Positions 1 through 11,297 of a stretch of DNA of 64,000 bases are shown piece by piece. The notes beneath the pieces are model-generated. The model ran no database searches. It saw only the letters and a list, made by a program, of their open reading frames with translations, and was not told where the DNA came from. The stretch comes from Dyella sp. A6 (GTDB lineage: Bacteria > Pseudomonadota > Gammaproteobacteria > Xanthomonadales > Rhodanobacteraceae). The stretch covers positions 2,046,001 to 2,110,000 of the forward strand of contig NZ_CP132911.1 in NCBI RefSeq assembly GCF_036320485.1, in the 5' to 3' direction. Position numbers and translations under genes: made by a program. Each line of letters opens with the position of its first letter. The first letter of the stretch is position 1.

Positions 1-881
1 AACCGCAGTTCCAGGCCGATGAGATTCTCGCCACCAACACGTCCAGCATTCCGCTGGACGAACTGCGCGGCAGGCTCGCCGCGCCACAGCGTTTCCTGGG
101 CCTGCATTTCTTCAACCCGGTGGCCCAGATGCCGCTGGTCGAAGTCGTGCGTCACGACCAGCTCGACCCTGCCATCGAGAAGCGCGCGCTGGCGTTCTGC
201 AAGGCCATCGGCAAGCTGCCGGTAGCCGTGAAGGGCACCCCCGGCTTTCTGGTCAACCGCATTCTGATGCCCTATCTGCTCGAGGCCCTGCGCCTCTACA
301 GCGAGGGCGTTCCAGGCCCGGTGCTGGACAAGGCGGCAAAGGCATTCGGCATGCCGATGGGACCGATCGAGCTGGCCGACACGGTGGGACTGGACGTCTG
401 CGCATCCGTCGGCAAGGAACTGGCGCCGTTCCTTGGCCTGGAACTGCCGCCAGGACTGGAAGACCGGCTGGACGCCGGCAAGCGCGGCAAGAAGGACGGC
501 GAAGGCCTGTACGTGTGGCACGAAGGCAAGCCGCAGAAACCCGAGGTGGACCCGGACTACACGCCATCACCCGATCTGCAGGACCGCATGATCCTGGCCA
601 TGGTCAACGAGGCCGTGGCCTGCCTGGCCGATGGCGTGGTGGACGACGCCGACCTGCTCGATGCCGGCGTGATTTTCGGCACCGGTTTCGCGCCCTTCCG
701 CGGCGGCCCGATCCAGTACATCCGCAGCACCGGCGCGGACACGCTGAAGACCCGACTACTGGCGCTTGCCGATCAGTACGGCGAGCGCTTCACACCCAAA
801 CCCGGATGGGACAACCCCGTATTGACGACAAGTGGACTGACGACGAATGGACTGACAGGCGCGCCTGCGGCGCAAACGTGA
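1..881 (+). CDS. 3-hydroxyacyl-CoA dehydrogenase (FadB/FadJ-type multifunctional protein), C-terminal part
   Basis: The reading frame is already open at position 3 and gives about 292 residues to the stop at 879-881; the N-terminus lies outside the window. The visible part starts near the end of the NAD-binding domain (LATNTSSIPL, then GLHFFNPVAQMPLVEVV, which carries the catalytic-type His) and continues through the two C-terminal 3HCDH domains (FLVNRILMPYLLEA; GFAPFRGGPIQYI). This is the beta-oxidation step that oxidises 3-hydroxyacyl-CoA with NAD. Family members of this type are usually about 700 residues with an N-terminal enoyl-CoA hydratase domain, which cannot be checked here. The extreme C-terminus has a small repeat (TTSGLTTNGLTG) that I do not recognise as conserved. 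Confidence 0.9.
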   Translation, partial: PQFQADEILATNTSSIPLDELRGRLAAPQRFLGLHFFNPVAQMPLVEVVRHDQLDPAIEKRALAFCKAIGKLPVAVKGTPGFLVNRILMPYLLEALRLYSEGVPGPVLDKAAKAFGMPMGPIELADTVGLDVCASVGKELAPFLGLELPPGLEDRLDAGKRGKKDGEGLYVWHEGKPQKPEVDPDYTPSPDLQDRMILAMVNEAVACLADGVVDDADLLDAGVIFGTGFAPFRGGPIQYIRSTGADTLKTRLLALADQYGERFTPKPGWDNPVLTTSGLTTNGLTGAPAAQT

Positions 882-932
882 CGCTCACCCAAGCCGACAT
901 CGGCTACCAACCGGTTCGGCACGCCCAGGGCT

Positions 933-1484
933 TCACCACATCAGGTCGTCCGGCACGCCATCTTCACCGATGCCGCCGGTGCCCTGCTCGACCAGCAAGG
1001 CCACCAGACCCGGATCGATAGCGCGAACCTGCTCGGCCACGGCCCGCCCGACCAGCAGGTAGCGACCGCCCTGCTGCACGATGCCCAGGTCGCCGGCGTT
1101 GAGCGCCGCCAACTGGGGCGCATCCACATACACACGCCGGATCTTGCCCGCGTACTCGAAATGCCGGGCCTGGTCCGCCTCCGCCTTGTTCAGCGCCTTG
1201 CCCTGCAACGCACTCTGCACCTTCTGCTTGCGCTCGCGCTTCAGCCTGGCCTGCTCAGCCGCTTCACGCTCCGCCTTGCGCCGCTCATCGGCATCCGAAC
1301 GCGCCCGCATCGCATACGCCTTGGCCAGATCGATCTCGCCGCCGTCGCGGCCGGCAGCCTTGGACTGCGAGGCGCCCTTATGCGTACCGGGGCGCCGGCC
1401 TTGCGGTCCCTTCGGACGCTTTTCGTCGCGAACCTGTTTGACGATACCGCTCTTCAGCAGTTGATCGCGCAGGGAATCAGCCAT
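933..1484 (-). CDS. DUF2058 family protein (YaiL-like)
   Basis: A 183-residue protein starting MADSLRDQLLKSGIVK. A Lys/Arg/Glu/Ala-rich, probably coiled segment (about residues 50-100, with EREAAEQARLKRERKQK) separates the N-terminal motif from a C-terminal globular part (RRVYVDAPQLAALNAGDLGI, then GRYLLVGRAVAEQVR). This layout is typical of the DUF2058/YaiL family of presumed nucleic-acid-associated proteins, whose function is not established. It is the last gene of a minus-strand ugd-slyX-DUF2058 set, 44 bases after slyX. Family assignment is from recall of the pattern; no function is claimed. Confidence 0.8.
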   Translation of the reverse strand: MADSLRDQLLKSGIVKQVRDEKRPKGPQGRRPGTHKGASQSKAAGRDGGEIDLAKAYAMRARSDADERRKAEREAAEQARLKRERKQKVQSALQGKALNKAEADQARHFEYAGKIRRVYVDAPQLAALNAGDLGIVQQGGRYLLVGRAVAEQVRAIDPGLVALLVEQGTGGIGEDGVPDDLMW

Positions 1485-1528
1485 GTTCGGAATCCGTTGA
1501 AACGTTGCGTAGGATCGGTTGCGTGCGA

Positions 1529-1741
1529 TCAGTAATGCGGCGGCGGCGGCTCGCTGCGGGGGTCGTCCGACTGCGACAGGCGCAAGGATGCCAGCTCGGT
1601 TCGCAGATCATGCACCAGCCGCTCCAGGCCGGCCATGCGCAGGGACCGCTCGCCATCCGCGTCGACCAGTGCCTGCACGGCATCGTCGATGAAGGTGAGC
1701 CTGACTTCCAGGTCGGCCAGGCGCTGTTCCAGGGTATCCAT
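1529..1741 (-). CDS. slyX: SlyX family protein
   Basis: A short coding region of 70 residues, [20 protein letters not shown] at the start and PPPPHY at the end. The heptad-like N-terminal coiled coil and the C-terminal PPHY are hallmarks of SlyX, a small protein of unknown function common in Proteobacteria. The ATG at 1739-1741 overlaps the TGA stop of ugd by one base (TGATG), so it is probably translationally coupled to ugd. The frame stays open upstream inside ugd, but the coiled-coil start fixes the real initiation site. Confidence 0.88.
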   Translation of the reverse strand: MDTLEQRLADLEVRLTFIDDAVQALVDADGERSLRMAGLERLVHDLRTELASLRLSQSDDPRSEPPPPHY

Positions 1742-3084
1742 CAGCGCCCCGCGCGCAACGAACGTCCGCGACCGATGCCGTAGTAGGCCAGACCGGCCTC
1801 TTCCACCAGCGCAGGCTCGTACAAGTTGCGCCCGTCGAAGATCACGGGTTCCTTCAGTGTGCCGCGGATGCTGTCGAAATCCGGGCTGCGGAACAGCTTC
1901 CATTCGGTGACGATGGCCAGTGCATCCGCCCCGACCAGCGCCTCGTTCGCCTGACCGCACAGGGCAAGGTCGTCGCGCTCGCCATAGATGCGGCGGGTCT
2001 CGTCCTGCGCCTCAGGATCGTAAGCGCGCACCTTCGCACCCGCGGCCCACAGGTCTTCCATCAGCCGGCGGCTCGGTGCCTCGCGCATGTCGTCGGTGTT
2101 GGGCTTGAAGGCCAGCCCCCACAGGGCGATGGTCCGGCCCTCGAGCCGCCCCTCGAAGTGCCGGCTGATCAGTTCGAACAGCTTGCCCTTCTGGTCTCGG
2201 TTGACTGCTTCCACCGCGCCCAGCAAGCGCGCTTCGTAACCCACACTCTTCGCGGTGCGCTCCAGCGCCTGCACGTCCTTGGGAAAACACGAGCCGCCAT
2301 AGCCCGCGCCCGGATAGATGAAGTGATAACCGATACGCGGATCGGCACCGATACCATGGCGCACCAGTTCGACGTCGGCACCGACCCGCTCGGCGATGTT
2401 CGCCACTTCGTTCATGAAACTGATCTTGGTCGCCAGCATGGCGTTGGCCGCGTACTTGGTCAGTTCGGCCGAACGCTCGTCCATCACCACCATGCGGTCG
2501 TGGTTGCGGTTGAACGGTGCATACAGTTTGCGCAGCCGCTCCACGGCACGGGCGCTGGAGCTGCCCACCACGATACGGTCGGGCCGCATGCAGTCGGCCA
2601 CGGCATCGCCTTCCTTGAGGAATTCCGGGTTGGAAACCACGTCGAACTCGACGCTCGCGCCACGCGCTGCCAGTTCGGTCGCAATCGTCTCGCGCACGCG
2701 GTCGGCGGTCCCCACCGGCACCGTCGACTTGTTCACCACCACCGTGTAGCGGTCCATGTGGCGCCCGATGGTCCGGGCCACGCCCAGCACATACTGCAGG
2801 TCGGCGCTGCCGTCTTCGTCGGGCGGCGTACCCACGGCGATGAACACGACCTGTCCATGTGCGATGGATGGTGCCGGCGCGGTCGTGAAAGCCAACTGGC
2901 CATTGGCATGGTTGCGCTTGACGATCGGCTCCAGACCGGGCTCATAGATGGGAATCTCGCCCTGCTGCAGGCGCGCCACCTTCGACGCGTCAATGTCCAC
3001 GCACACCACGTGGTTGCCCATTTCCGCAAGGCAGGCACCGGTGACGAGGCCTACGTAACCGGTTCCGAAAATCGTGACGTTCAT
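1741..3084 (-). CDS. ugd: UDP-glucose 6-dehydrogenase
   Basis: A 447-residue protein that oxidises UDP-glucose twice with NAD to UDP-glucuronate, a precursor of exopolysaccharide and lipopolysaccharide sugars. The N-terminal Rossmann motif is GTGYVG (residues 7-12) with the NAD-binding acidic residues in VCVDID (28-32). The middle domain has NPEFLKEG (152-159) and [13 protein letters not shown] (208-220). The catalytic cysteine is Cys266 in [10 protein letters not shown]. The C-terminal UDP-binding domain has [19 protein letters not shown]. Length and motifs match cytosolic bacterial Ugd. It heads a probable operon with slyX and the DUF2058 gene. Confidence 0.96.
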   Translation of the reverse strand: MNVTIFGTGYVGLVTGACLAEMGNHVVCVDIDASKVARLQQGEIPIYEPGLEPIVKRNHANGQLAFTTAPAPSIAHGQVVFIAVGTPPDEDGSADLQYVLGVARTIGRHMDRYTVVVNKSTVPVGTADRVRETIATELAARGASVEFDVVSNPEFLKEGDAVADCMRPDRIVVGSSSARAVERLRKLYAPFNRNHDRMVVMDERSAELTKYAANAMLATKISFMNEVANIAERVGADVELVRHGIGADPRIGYHFIYPGAGYGGSCFPKDVQALERTAKSVGYEARLLGAVEAVNRDQKGKLFELISRHFEGRLEGRTIALWGLAFKPNTDDMREAPSRRLMEDLWAAGAKVRAYDPEAQDETRRIYGERDDLALCGQANEALVGADALAIVTEWKLFRSPDFDSIRGTLKEPVIFDGRNLYEPALVEEAGLAYYGIGRGRSLRAGR

Positions 3085-3145
3085 CGGGGACCTGTATCCG
3101 ATTCGGGGTCGTCCATTCTAACAGGCGACACCGGCTGCTTCGCTC

Positions 3146-3180
3146 AAAAAGCGAAGGGGCGCGAACCCGCGCCCCTTCGC
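3146..3180 (-). terminator. rho-independent terminator of the FKBP gene
   Basis: A perfect 13-bp stem (3151-3163 with 3168-3180) and a 4-nt loop is followed, in the minus direction, by five T residues (AAAAA at 3146-3150). It lies just downstream of the FKBP isomerase stop codon and upstream of ugd, so it should separate the two transcripts. Confidence 0.85.
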
Positions 3181-3214
3181 CGCATCGGGCTGCCCGAAAG
3201 CAGCGTCGAGTCGA

Positions 3215-3964
3215 TTACTGCTGCGGGCTCGCCTCGGCCTTGGTCGGACCGGTCGACAGCAGCGTGACGTTGAAGATCAGCGTCTCGTTCGGCGGCATCT
3301 CGCCACGCGGCTCCGAGCCATAGGCCAGGTTGGCCGGGATGAAGAACTCGTAATGACCGCCCACCTGCATCAGCTGCAGGCCTTCACGGAAACCGGGGAT
3401 CACGTTGGCCAGCGGAATCGCGGCCGGACCACCGCCCGGATGCTTCGACGAATCGTCGAACACCGTGCCGTCGACCAGCTTGCCCACGTAGTTGACCTTG
3501 ACGGTATCGTCCGGACCCGGACGCGCACCGCTACCCTGCTTGAGAATCTTGTACTGCAGACCGGAAGCGGTGACCTTCACGCCCGGTGCATGGCGGTTCT
3601 TGGCGAGGAAAGCCTCACCCTCGGCCTTGTTCTTGGCCGCTTCCTTATCGAACGCGGCCTTGGCCTTGGCGCGCAGCTGGGTCAGGAAAGCTTCCTTGAC
3701 CGACTTGTACTCGGCCGGGCTCATGGTCGGCTTCTGGCCGGACAATTCCGACTGCACGGCACGGGCCACGGTCGCCGGATCGATTTCCTCGCGGACGATG
3801 GGCGGCAACTGGCTGGCCAGATCCCAGCCCACCACGTAGCTGGCCTTGGTGCGGTCAACCTTGGTAGCGGCCTTGGACGTCTGTGCCGCGTGCACGCCGG
3901 CCGTCATGCCAAGCGCCACAGCCAGCGTGGCCGCCGTCAGCGTGGGACGCAAAAGATGCTTCAT
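3215..3964 (-). CDS. FKBP-type peptidyl-prolyl cis-trans isomerase, exported (FkpA/Mip-like)
   Basis: A 249-residue protein beginning MKHLLRPTLTAATLAVALGM; the signal peptide probably ends near residue 27 (GVHA-AQ). Residues about 33-130 form the helical dimerisation domain of Mip/FkpA proteins. The FKBP domain follows (about 135-237) with VNYVGKLVDGTVFDDS, NVIPGF and AYGSEPRG. It should catalyse prolyl isomerisation and act as a chaperone in the periplasm. The ATG at 3964 is chosen over upstream in-frame codons because it directly precedes the signal peptide and has a GAGGGAG ribosome-binding site six bases upstream. It is followed by a strong terminator. Confidence 0.92.
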   Translation of the reverse strand: MKHLLRPTLTAATLAVALGMTAGVHAAQTSKAATKVDRTKASYVVGWDLASQLPPIVREEIDPATVARAVQSELSGQKPTMSPAEYKSVKEAFLTQLRAKAKAAFDKEAAKNKAEGEAFLAKNRHAPGVKVTASGLQYKILKQGSGARPGPDDTVKVNYVGKLVDGTVFDDSSKHPGGGPAAIPLANVIPGFREGLQLMQVGGHYEFFIPANLAYGSEPRGEMPPNETLIFNVTLLSTGPTKAEASPQQ

Positions 3965-4116
3965 TCGGAACTCCCTCGTCATGGATATGCCGGCGTGCCG
4001 GCCGGGCCCCCCCCGATGGAGGGCTGACCCTGCATTGTGCGGGTCCGACCCAGTCTTGGCAACGACGTCCTGCCTGCGACCGCGCCTGTCGCCAAAGGTT
4101 CCTCGCAGCGCGGAAT

Positions 4117-5877
4117 TCAATGCCCGGATTCATCCAGGGATTTGTCCAGGGTATCCCGCAATGCCGCCTGCAGGCGGGCATGCACCCTGACCAGCGCACG
4201 CCAGAGCACCACGGCCAGCACCAGCACCACCGCCAGCAGCGACAGCGCCACACCGCGCGGCGGCAGGATGGTCGAACCCAGCGCACCGACCAGCAGCGCC
4301 AGCAACAGCAGCGCAGCCAACGGAATCAGTCGCGCGAGTACTTGCCGTATGGCTTGCGTGTAACTTCCCGCGAAGCGTTCACGGATACCCAGCTCCGCCA
4401 GCAGCATGCCCAGCGCCTCGGCCTTGCGATACACCGCGATCAGGAACGGCAGCGACAGGAACAGCGCCGTCGCCCAGATCAGGGTATGCCGCAGGTTGCG
4501 ATAGATGCCCACGCGTGAAAACAAGTCCCAGCCATGGGCATTGACGTACGCGCCAATCGTGAACAGCGTCACGATCAGGATCACATTGACCGCAATATGC
4601 CAAAGCAGACGGCGCAGCATGGCCGCGATCACCGCGTTGTCTTCCACCGGGCGAAGATTTTCCAGCCATCCGCTGTAGCTGCTGACCAGCAGACGCAGCG
4701 CGCGCGGGGTCACGCGCCGCCCCAGCCGAATCACCCCGTCCGCCGAACGGGCCATGTAGGGCGCCGACACCATGCAGATCAATGCCGACGCCACCGCGAT
4801 CGGATAAATGAAGTGACTGACCGCCCCCAGCGACAGGCCCAGCGTGGCGATCACGAAGGAGAACTCGCCGATCTGGGCCATGCTCATGCCGGCACACATT
4901 GCGGTACGTACATCGTGCCCCACGAAGAAGCAGCCCACGCTGCATGCGAGGGTCTTGCCCACGATCACCACCGCGGCGATCGCCAGTGCCGGCACGATGT
5001 AATCCACCAGCACGGCCGGATCGATCTTCAGGCCGATCGCCACGAAGAACAGCGCCGCGAACATGTCGCGCAACGGCTCGACCAGGTGCACGACGCGCGT
5101 CGCGCAGCGGGCCTCGGCCACCACCGCGCCGGCCAGGAACGCTCCCAGTGCCACGCTGAAACCCAGCCATGCCGCCAGCAGACTGGCACCGAAGCAGATG
5201 CCCAGCACACTCACCAGCAGCATTTCGTTGTTGCCGAACGACGCCACGTAGTCCACCAGTCGCGGCACCAGCAGCAGGCCCGCCAGCATGCCCACTACCA
5301 CGAAAAGGCCAAGGTGACCGATCAGGCTCAAGGCCATGCCGGTCTGCACCGCACCACCAATGGCCACCGCCGTCAGCAAAGTCAGGATGACGATGGTGAG
5401 CATGTCCTCCGCCACCAGCATGCCCACCACCAGTCGCGCGAACGGTCGCTGCCGCATGCCACTCTCGCGCAGGGTGCGGGTAGCGACCATCGTCGAAGAC
5501 AACGACATGATCGCGCCCAGGAACAGTGCGTCGCGACCGCTCCAGCCGAAAACCCGCCCCAACTCGTAGCCCACCCAGAGCATGAAGGCGACCTCGGCGA
5601 CCGCCACCAGCAAGATGCCGCCGCCGACCTCGCGCAACTTGCGCACGCTGAACTCCAGGCCGAGCGTGAACATCAGCAGCACCACGCCCAGGTTGGAAAT
5701 GTCGTCGATGGTCCGCGGGTTGGTGACGAACACCCCCGGCGTATGCGGACCGATCAGCACGCCCGCAAGGATGTAACCTGGCAGCACCGGCAGACGCAGA
5801 CGATGCAGAAGCACCGTCGTGGCGCCGGCAACCAGCATCACGATGGCGAGGTCGCGGATGAAGCCGATGTCGTGCAT
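4117..5877 (-). CDS. CPA2 family monovalent cation/proton antiporter (KefB/YbaL-like)
   Basis: A 586-residue polytopic membrane protein. Residues about 1-380 carry the twelve or so helices of a CPA2 exchanger, with LPVLPGYILAGVLIGPHTPG, LGVVLLMFTLGLEFS and AIMSLSSTMVATRTL as family signatures. After this domain there is no obvious Rossmann-type RCK/KTN domain. Instead two or three more hydrophobic stretches (about 430-580) occur in a tail of unknown role. The likely function is K+ or Na+ efflux coupled to proton uptake in the inner membrane; substrate cannot be inferred. It is transcribed in the same direction as the FKBP gene, 152 bases upstream of it. Confidence 0.88.
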   Translation of the reverse strand: MHDIGFIRDLAIVMLVAGATTVLLHRLRLPVLPGYILAGVLIGPHTPGVFVTNPRTIDDISNLGVVLLMFTLGLEFSVRKLREVGGGILLVAVAEVAFMLWVGYELGRVFGWSGRDALFLGAIMSLSSTMVATRTLRESGMRQRPFARLVVGMLVAEDMLTIVILTLLTAVAIGGAVQTGMALSLIGHLGLFVVVGMLAGLLLVPRLVDYVASFGNNEMLLVSVLGICFGASLLAAWLGFSVALGAFLAGAVVAEARCATRVVHLVEPLRDMFAALFFVAIGLKIDPAVLVDYIVPALAIAAVVIVGKTLACSVGCFFVGHDVRTAMCAGMSMAQIGEFSFVIATLGLSLGAVSHFIYPIAVASALICMVSAPYMARSADGVIRLGRRVTPRALRLLVSSYSGWLENLRPVEDNAVIAAMLRRLLWHIAVNVILIVTLFTIGAYVNAHGWDLFSRVGIYRNLRHTLIWATALFLSLPFLIAVYRKAEALGMLLAELGIRERFAGSYTQAIRQVLARLIPLAALLLLALLVGALGSTILPPRGVALSLLAVVLVLAVVLWRALVRVHARLQAALRDTLDKSLDESGH

Positions 5878-6067
5878 GCGTTCCTCGCGCCGGTGATGGC
5901 AGACCAGCTTAGAACGCGCTCGCAGCGTCGCCTAGATGTGATCGCTTTTCGCCTGTCCATCAGTTCACCGGCGCGCCCTTTGTCCGGCACATCACACCGA
6001 ATGCGACAAGGCAACACGACTTTTCACACGACCGGCGCGATGACGTAAAAAAATTTTCAAAAAACGC

Positions 6068-6096
6068 TTGACGGATCCCCGACCCGCTCCTATTCT
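6068..6096 (+). promoter_or_regulatory. sigma70-type promoter for the tRNA-Ala/Glu/Asp operon
   Basis: TTGACG (6068-6073) and TATTCT (6091-6096) are separated by exactly 17 bases and lie 18 bases upstream of the tRNA-Ala gene. A G+C-rich stretch follows the -10, as is common for stringently controlled tRNA promoters. Inferred from sequence only. Confidence 0.75.
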
Positions 6097-6113
6097 TTCG
6101 GGCTTCCAGCGGC

Positions 6114-6189
6114 GGGGCCATAGCTCAGCTGGGAGAGCGCCTGCATGGCATGCAGGAGGTCGGCGGTTCGATCCCGCCTGGCTCCACCA
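6114..6189 (+). tRNA. tRNA-Ala(GGC)
   Basis: A 76-nt cloverleaf with acceptor GGGGCCA pairing with TGGCTCC, anticodon loop ATGGCAT (anticodon GGC), GGTTCGATCC T-arm and an encoded CCA end. First gene of a three-tRNA set. Confidence 0.97.
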
Positions 6190-6197
6190 ACTTATAC

Positions 6198-6273
6198 GTC
6201 CCCATCGTCTAGAGGCCTAGGACACCACCCTTTCACGGTGGCGACCGGGGTTCGAATCCCCGTGGGGACGCCA
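6198..6273 (+). tRNA. tRNA-Glu(TTC)
   Basis: A 76-nt cloverleaf, acceptor GTCCCCA paired with GGGGAC, anticodon loop CTTTCAC (anticodon TTC), T-arm GGTTCGAATCC and encoded CCA. It lies eight bases after tRNA-Ala, so the two are probably co-transcribed. Confidence 0.97.
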
Positions 6274-6302
6274 AGGTTGGCTCGCAACGCTGGTAACAAT
6301 GT

Positions 6303-6379
6303 GGAGCGGTAGTTCAGCTGGTTAGAATGCTGGCCTGTCACGCCGGAGGTCGCGGGTTCGAGTCCCGTCCGCTCCGCCA
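6303..6379 (+). tRNA. tRNA-Asp(GTC), first copy
   Basis: A 77-nt cloverleaf with acceptor GGAGCGG, anticodon loop CTGTCAC (anticodon GTC) and encoded CCA. Its sequence is identical to the minus-strand copy at 18530-18606. Confidence 0.97.
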
Positions 6380-6393
6380 CTGTTGAGATGAAA

Positions 6394-6416
6394 AGCCCGC
6401 CTTGTGCGGGCTTTTT
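6394..6416 (+). terminator. rho-independent terminator after the tRNA operon
   Basis: A 7-bp stem AGCCCGC/GCGGGCT (6394-6400 with 6406-6412) with a 5-nt loop, ending in five T residues (6412-6416). It follows tRNA-Asp by 14 bases. Confidence 0.88.
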
Positions 6417-6470
6417 GTTTGCCCTGTTGCATGCACACGGCCCGTACGGCTGAATCCCCCCTCCCCCGAA

Positions 6471-6941
6471 TCACTCCGACGCGCGGCAGCGCTGCAGGGT
6501 TGCCGTGGAATGCCCCTGCCCGCCCAGATACTCCAACCAGCGGGAGAGAAACCCGTTCATCTGCAGGCGATGCTGGAATACTGTGTGCGCTGGCGGAAAC
6601 GGGCCCAGCACCTGCCACAGGTGCCGTCCGGGGTGGCAGTGCAGCGCCTCGGCCACGTGGGCATCGGTGTACACACGCAGCTGAGCCGACGGCGAACGAT
6701 GGCCGGTCTGGGCATCGACAAAGCCGTAGGTCATCTCCAGCTCAAGCGTGTACGGGTGGCGCTCCTGCACAACAAGGTGCAACGGCAAGCCGTCGGAGAC
6801 GTCGGATAGATATTCGCCAGGCACCAGTTCCTGTGGCGCGAACAAGCGCACCAGCCGATGGTAGTTCTCGGCGTACAGCCCCATCAGGAACTCGAAGCGC
6901 CCGGGCAACAGGGAGGTACGACTGTCCAGTACGGCACTCAT
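6471..6941 (-). CDS. DUF1249 family protein (YqiB-like)
   Basis: A 156-residue soluble protein. The pattern GRFEFLMGLYAENYHRLVRL near the N-terminus, then LELEMTYGFV and LRVYTDAHVAEAL, matches the DUF1249/YqiB family, which in other bacteria is often found near nudF and cpdA. No biochemical function is established. Here it lies downstream of ppsR on the same strand, 42 bases away. Acidic and aromatic residues are frequent; no membrane or signal segment is visible. Confidence 0.8.
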   Translation of the reverse strand: MSAVLDSRTSLLPGRFEFLMGLYAENYHRLVRLFAPQELVPGEYLSDVSDGLPLHLVVQERHPYTLELEMTYGFVDAQTGHRSPSAQLRVYTDAHVAEALHCHPGRHLWQVLGPFPPAHTVFQHRLQMNGFLSRWLEYLGGQGHSTATLQRCRASE

Positions 6942-6983
6942 GTAGAAAAGGCGACTCCGGTGGGTCCGACAAGATTGGGGTAA

Positions 6984-7799
6984 TCAGAACATGGTCCGCT
7001 CGATGCCGAAGCGGTCGAAGATCTTGCTGGCGATCTCCTCGATCGACACGTGCGTGGTATTCAGGCACGGCAGGCCAGCCTGGCGCATCAACCGATCGGC
7101 CTGCTCCAGCTCCCAGCGACACTGCTTGAGCGTGGCATAGCGGCTGCCCGGACGGCGCTGCTCGCGGATCTGCGCCAGCCGATCGGCATCGATGGTAAGG
7201 CCGAACAGACGATCCTTCCACGGCCGCAGCCGCGCAGGCAGCTCCAGCTTTTCGAGATCCTCGTCGGTCAACGGGTAATTGGCGGCACTGACGCCATAAT
7301 GCAAGGCCATGTACAGGCAAGTCGGCGTCTTGCCCGAGCGGGACACCCCAACCAGGATCAGGTCCGCGTCCGCGTAATCCACATCGATGCCGTCATCGTG
7401 CGACAGCGCGTAATTGGTGGCATTGATGCGCGCCTCGTACTTCTCGAAGTCGATCAGGCCGTGCGAACGGTTCACCGCACCGGAGCGCTTGGCGCCAAGC
7501 TCCTCTTCCAGCGGCCCGATGAAGGGCGCGAACACATCCAGCATCAGCGCACCGCTGGCGGCGACGATGTCGCACAAGGAACGATCCGCCATGGTGTTCA
7601 CCACGATCGGCCGCTCGCCCGTCTTGGCATAGTGCGTCTTGATCCGCAACGCGGCGTTCTCGGCCTTGTGCAGATTGTCGATGAACGGCAGGCGATGGCG
7701 GTCGAACTGGGTGTCCTCGAACTGGGCGAGAATGCTGTTGCCGATTGTCTCGGCCGTAATACCAGTGGAATCGGAGATGAAGAAGACCGTGCGCTGCAT
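6984..7799 (-). CDS. ppsR: Phosphoenolpyruvate synthase regulatory protein (bifunctional kinase/pyrophosphorylase)
   Basis: A 271-residue protein starting MQRTVFFISDSTGITAETIG. It contains the P-loop-like GVSRSGKTPT (about 151-160) and the family motif ADADLILVGVSRSGKTP. In characterised homologues (DUF299) it uses ADP to phosphorylate a threonine near the catalytic histidine of PEP synthase, inactivating it, and removes the group again with phosphate. It is divergent from ppsA, the usual arrangement, which supports the assignment. The ATG at 7799 gives the standard N-terminus; upstream in-frame codons are not family-like. Confidence 0.95.
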   Translation of the reverse strand: MQRTVFFISDSTGITAETIGNSILAQFEDTQFDRHRLPFIDNLHKAENAALRIKTHYAKTGERPIVVNTMADRSLCDIVAASGALMLDVFAPFIGPLEEELGAKRSGAVNRSHGLIDFEKYEARINATNYALSHDDGIDVDYADADLILVGVSRSGKTPTCLYMALHYGVSAANYPLTDEDLEKLELPARLRPWKDRLFGLTIDADRLAQIREQRRPGSRYATLKQCRWELEQADRLMRQAGLPCLNTTHVSIEEIASKIFDRFGIERTMF

Positions 7800-8027
7800 G
7801 GGTGGCCCGATGGTTGTCGGAAGATGTCCGGCGCACCTTAGCGCATGCCGATACCACCTGTCTTTGCTGGACTTGAGCTGACTGGTATGCAGTTGGCGCG
7901 GCGATGGTCTGCAAGGTGGTCTTCTTGTGCCCCGCACCATCCGCATCGGACAATACCAGTCTTTGCGCAGCACTCGTCCATGCGCATCCCCACACCTTCC
8001 CACCATCAGGCTCCTGAGGAGATTCCC

Positions 8028-10400
<2,373 letters not shown>

Positions 10401-10425
10401 CGGCGGCGCGCCCGAGTCACCCTTC

Positions 10426-10453
10426 AAGGCGGGCCGCATGGCCCGCCTTTTCT
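10426..10453 (+). terminator. rho-independent terminator of ppsA
   Basis: A 10-bp stem AAGGCGGGCC/GGCCCGCCTT (10426-10435 with 10440-10449) with a GCAT loop, running into a T-rich stretch, 26 bases after the ppsA stop codon. Confidence 0.88.
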
Positions 10454-10574
10454 ATGCCATGGACGGCATCGTGCAACGCAACTTGCTCCACCGGATGGCA
10501 GCCGCTAGCGTCCGTCATACAGCTGTTTGAACGATCCACCGGATCGAGGCTGCGACGAAGCGAGAGAGGATTCC

Positions 10575-11273
10575 ATGGTCGCCAGCGGCGCCGAAACCCG
10601 GCAACGCCTGCTTCAGGCTGCCGAACTGCTGTTCATCGAGCGCGGCTACGAGGCGCTTTCCCTGCGGCAGGTTACCGCCCGCGCCGACGCCAACCTGGCT
10701 GCGGTGAACTACCACTTCGGCAGCAAGGAAGCGATGCTGCAGGAACTGCTCTCACGCCGGCTGGACCGGCTGAACGAGGAACGGCTGCGTCTGCTGGACA
10801 TCTGCGAGGCCAGCGGAAAGCCCGCCGATTACGAAACCATTCTGGGCGTCCTGTTCGTGCCTGCCCTGCAGCTCAGCCGCTCGGCTGAAGGCGGCCCCGC
10901 CTTCCTGCGCCTGCTGGGACGCGTCTACAGCGACGCTTCGCCGTTCATCCGCGACTATCTGCAAAGCCATTACCGACCGATCTTCGAGCGCTTTTTCGAA
11001 GCGTTCGCCCGCGCCCTGCCCGACACCCCGCGCAGCGAACTCGGCCTGCGCCTGCACTTTGCCCTGAAGGCGCTCTCCGGTGTACTGGCCACGGACGACA
11101 TGGACGACCTGCTCGCCGAACTCAGCATGGGCCAACCGCTGGGCGATGCCGAACTGCTGGCGCGGCTGGTCGCGCTGGTCTCGCCGGCACTCGTCGCCCC
11201 GCTGGGCAACCCGCGACAGGTCGAGCTGATCGAACAGCTGATCCGGCAGGAACGCGCCATCGCCACCTGCTAG
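10575..11273 (+). CDS. TetR family transcriptional regulator
   Basis: A 232-residue protein. The N-terminal DNA-binding domain is ETRQRLLQAAELLFIERGY, then LSLRQVTARADANLAAVNYH and FGSKEAMLQELL, a clear TetR_N helix-turn-helix. The C-terminal part (about 80-230) is helical and likely binds a ligand; it resembles the C-terminal domain often seen in CerR-type regulators. The ATG at 10575 has GAGAGGA five bases upstream. Its neighbours (ppsA upstream, a convergent phosphatase gene downstream) do not reveal its targets. Confidence 0.88.
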   Translation: MVASGAETRQRLLQAAELLFIERGYEALSLRQVTARADANLAAVNYHFGSKEAMLQELLSRRLDRLNEERLRLLDICEASGKPADYETILGVLFVPALQLSRSAEGGPAFLRLLGRVYSDASPFIRDYLQSHYRPIFERFFEAFARALPDTPRSELGLRLHFALKALSGVLATDDMDDLLAELSMGQPLGDAELLARLVALVSPALVAPLGNPRQVELIEQLIRQERAIATC

Positions 11274-11297
11274 TCGAACGCCGTTCGCCGAATCGGC

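Noticed and set aside
4534-6048. Plus-strand frame of 504 codons opposite the antiporter gene
   Set aside because: His/Gln/Arg-rich shadow; the minus strand encodes a clear CPA2 antiporter.
6192-6380. Short minus-strand frame reading TGLEPATSGVTGQHSNQLNY across tRNA genes
   Set aside because: A well-known spurious product of tRNA sequences; the tRNAs explain the conservation. Similar frames at 12054-12335, 25474-25701, 31745-32593 and 39520-39888 were rejected for the same reason.
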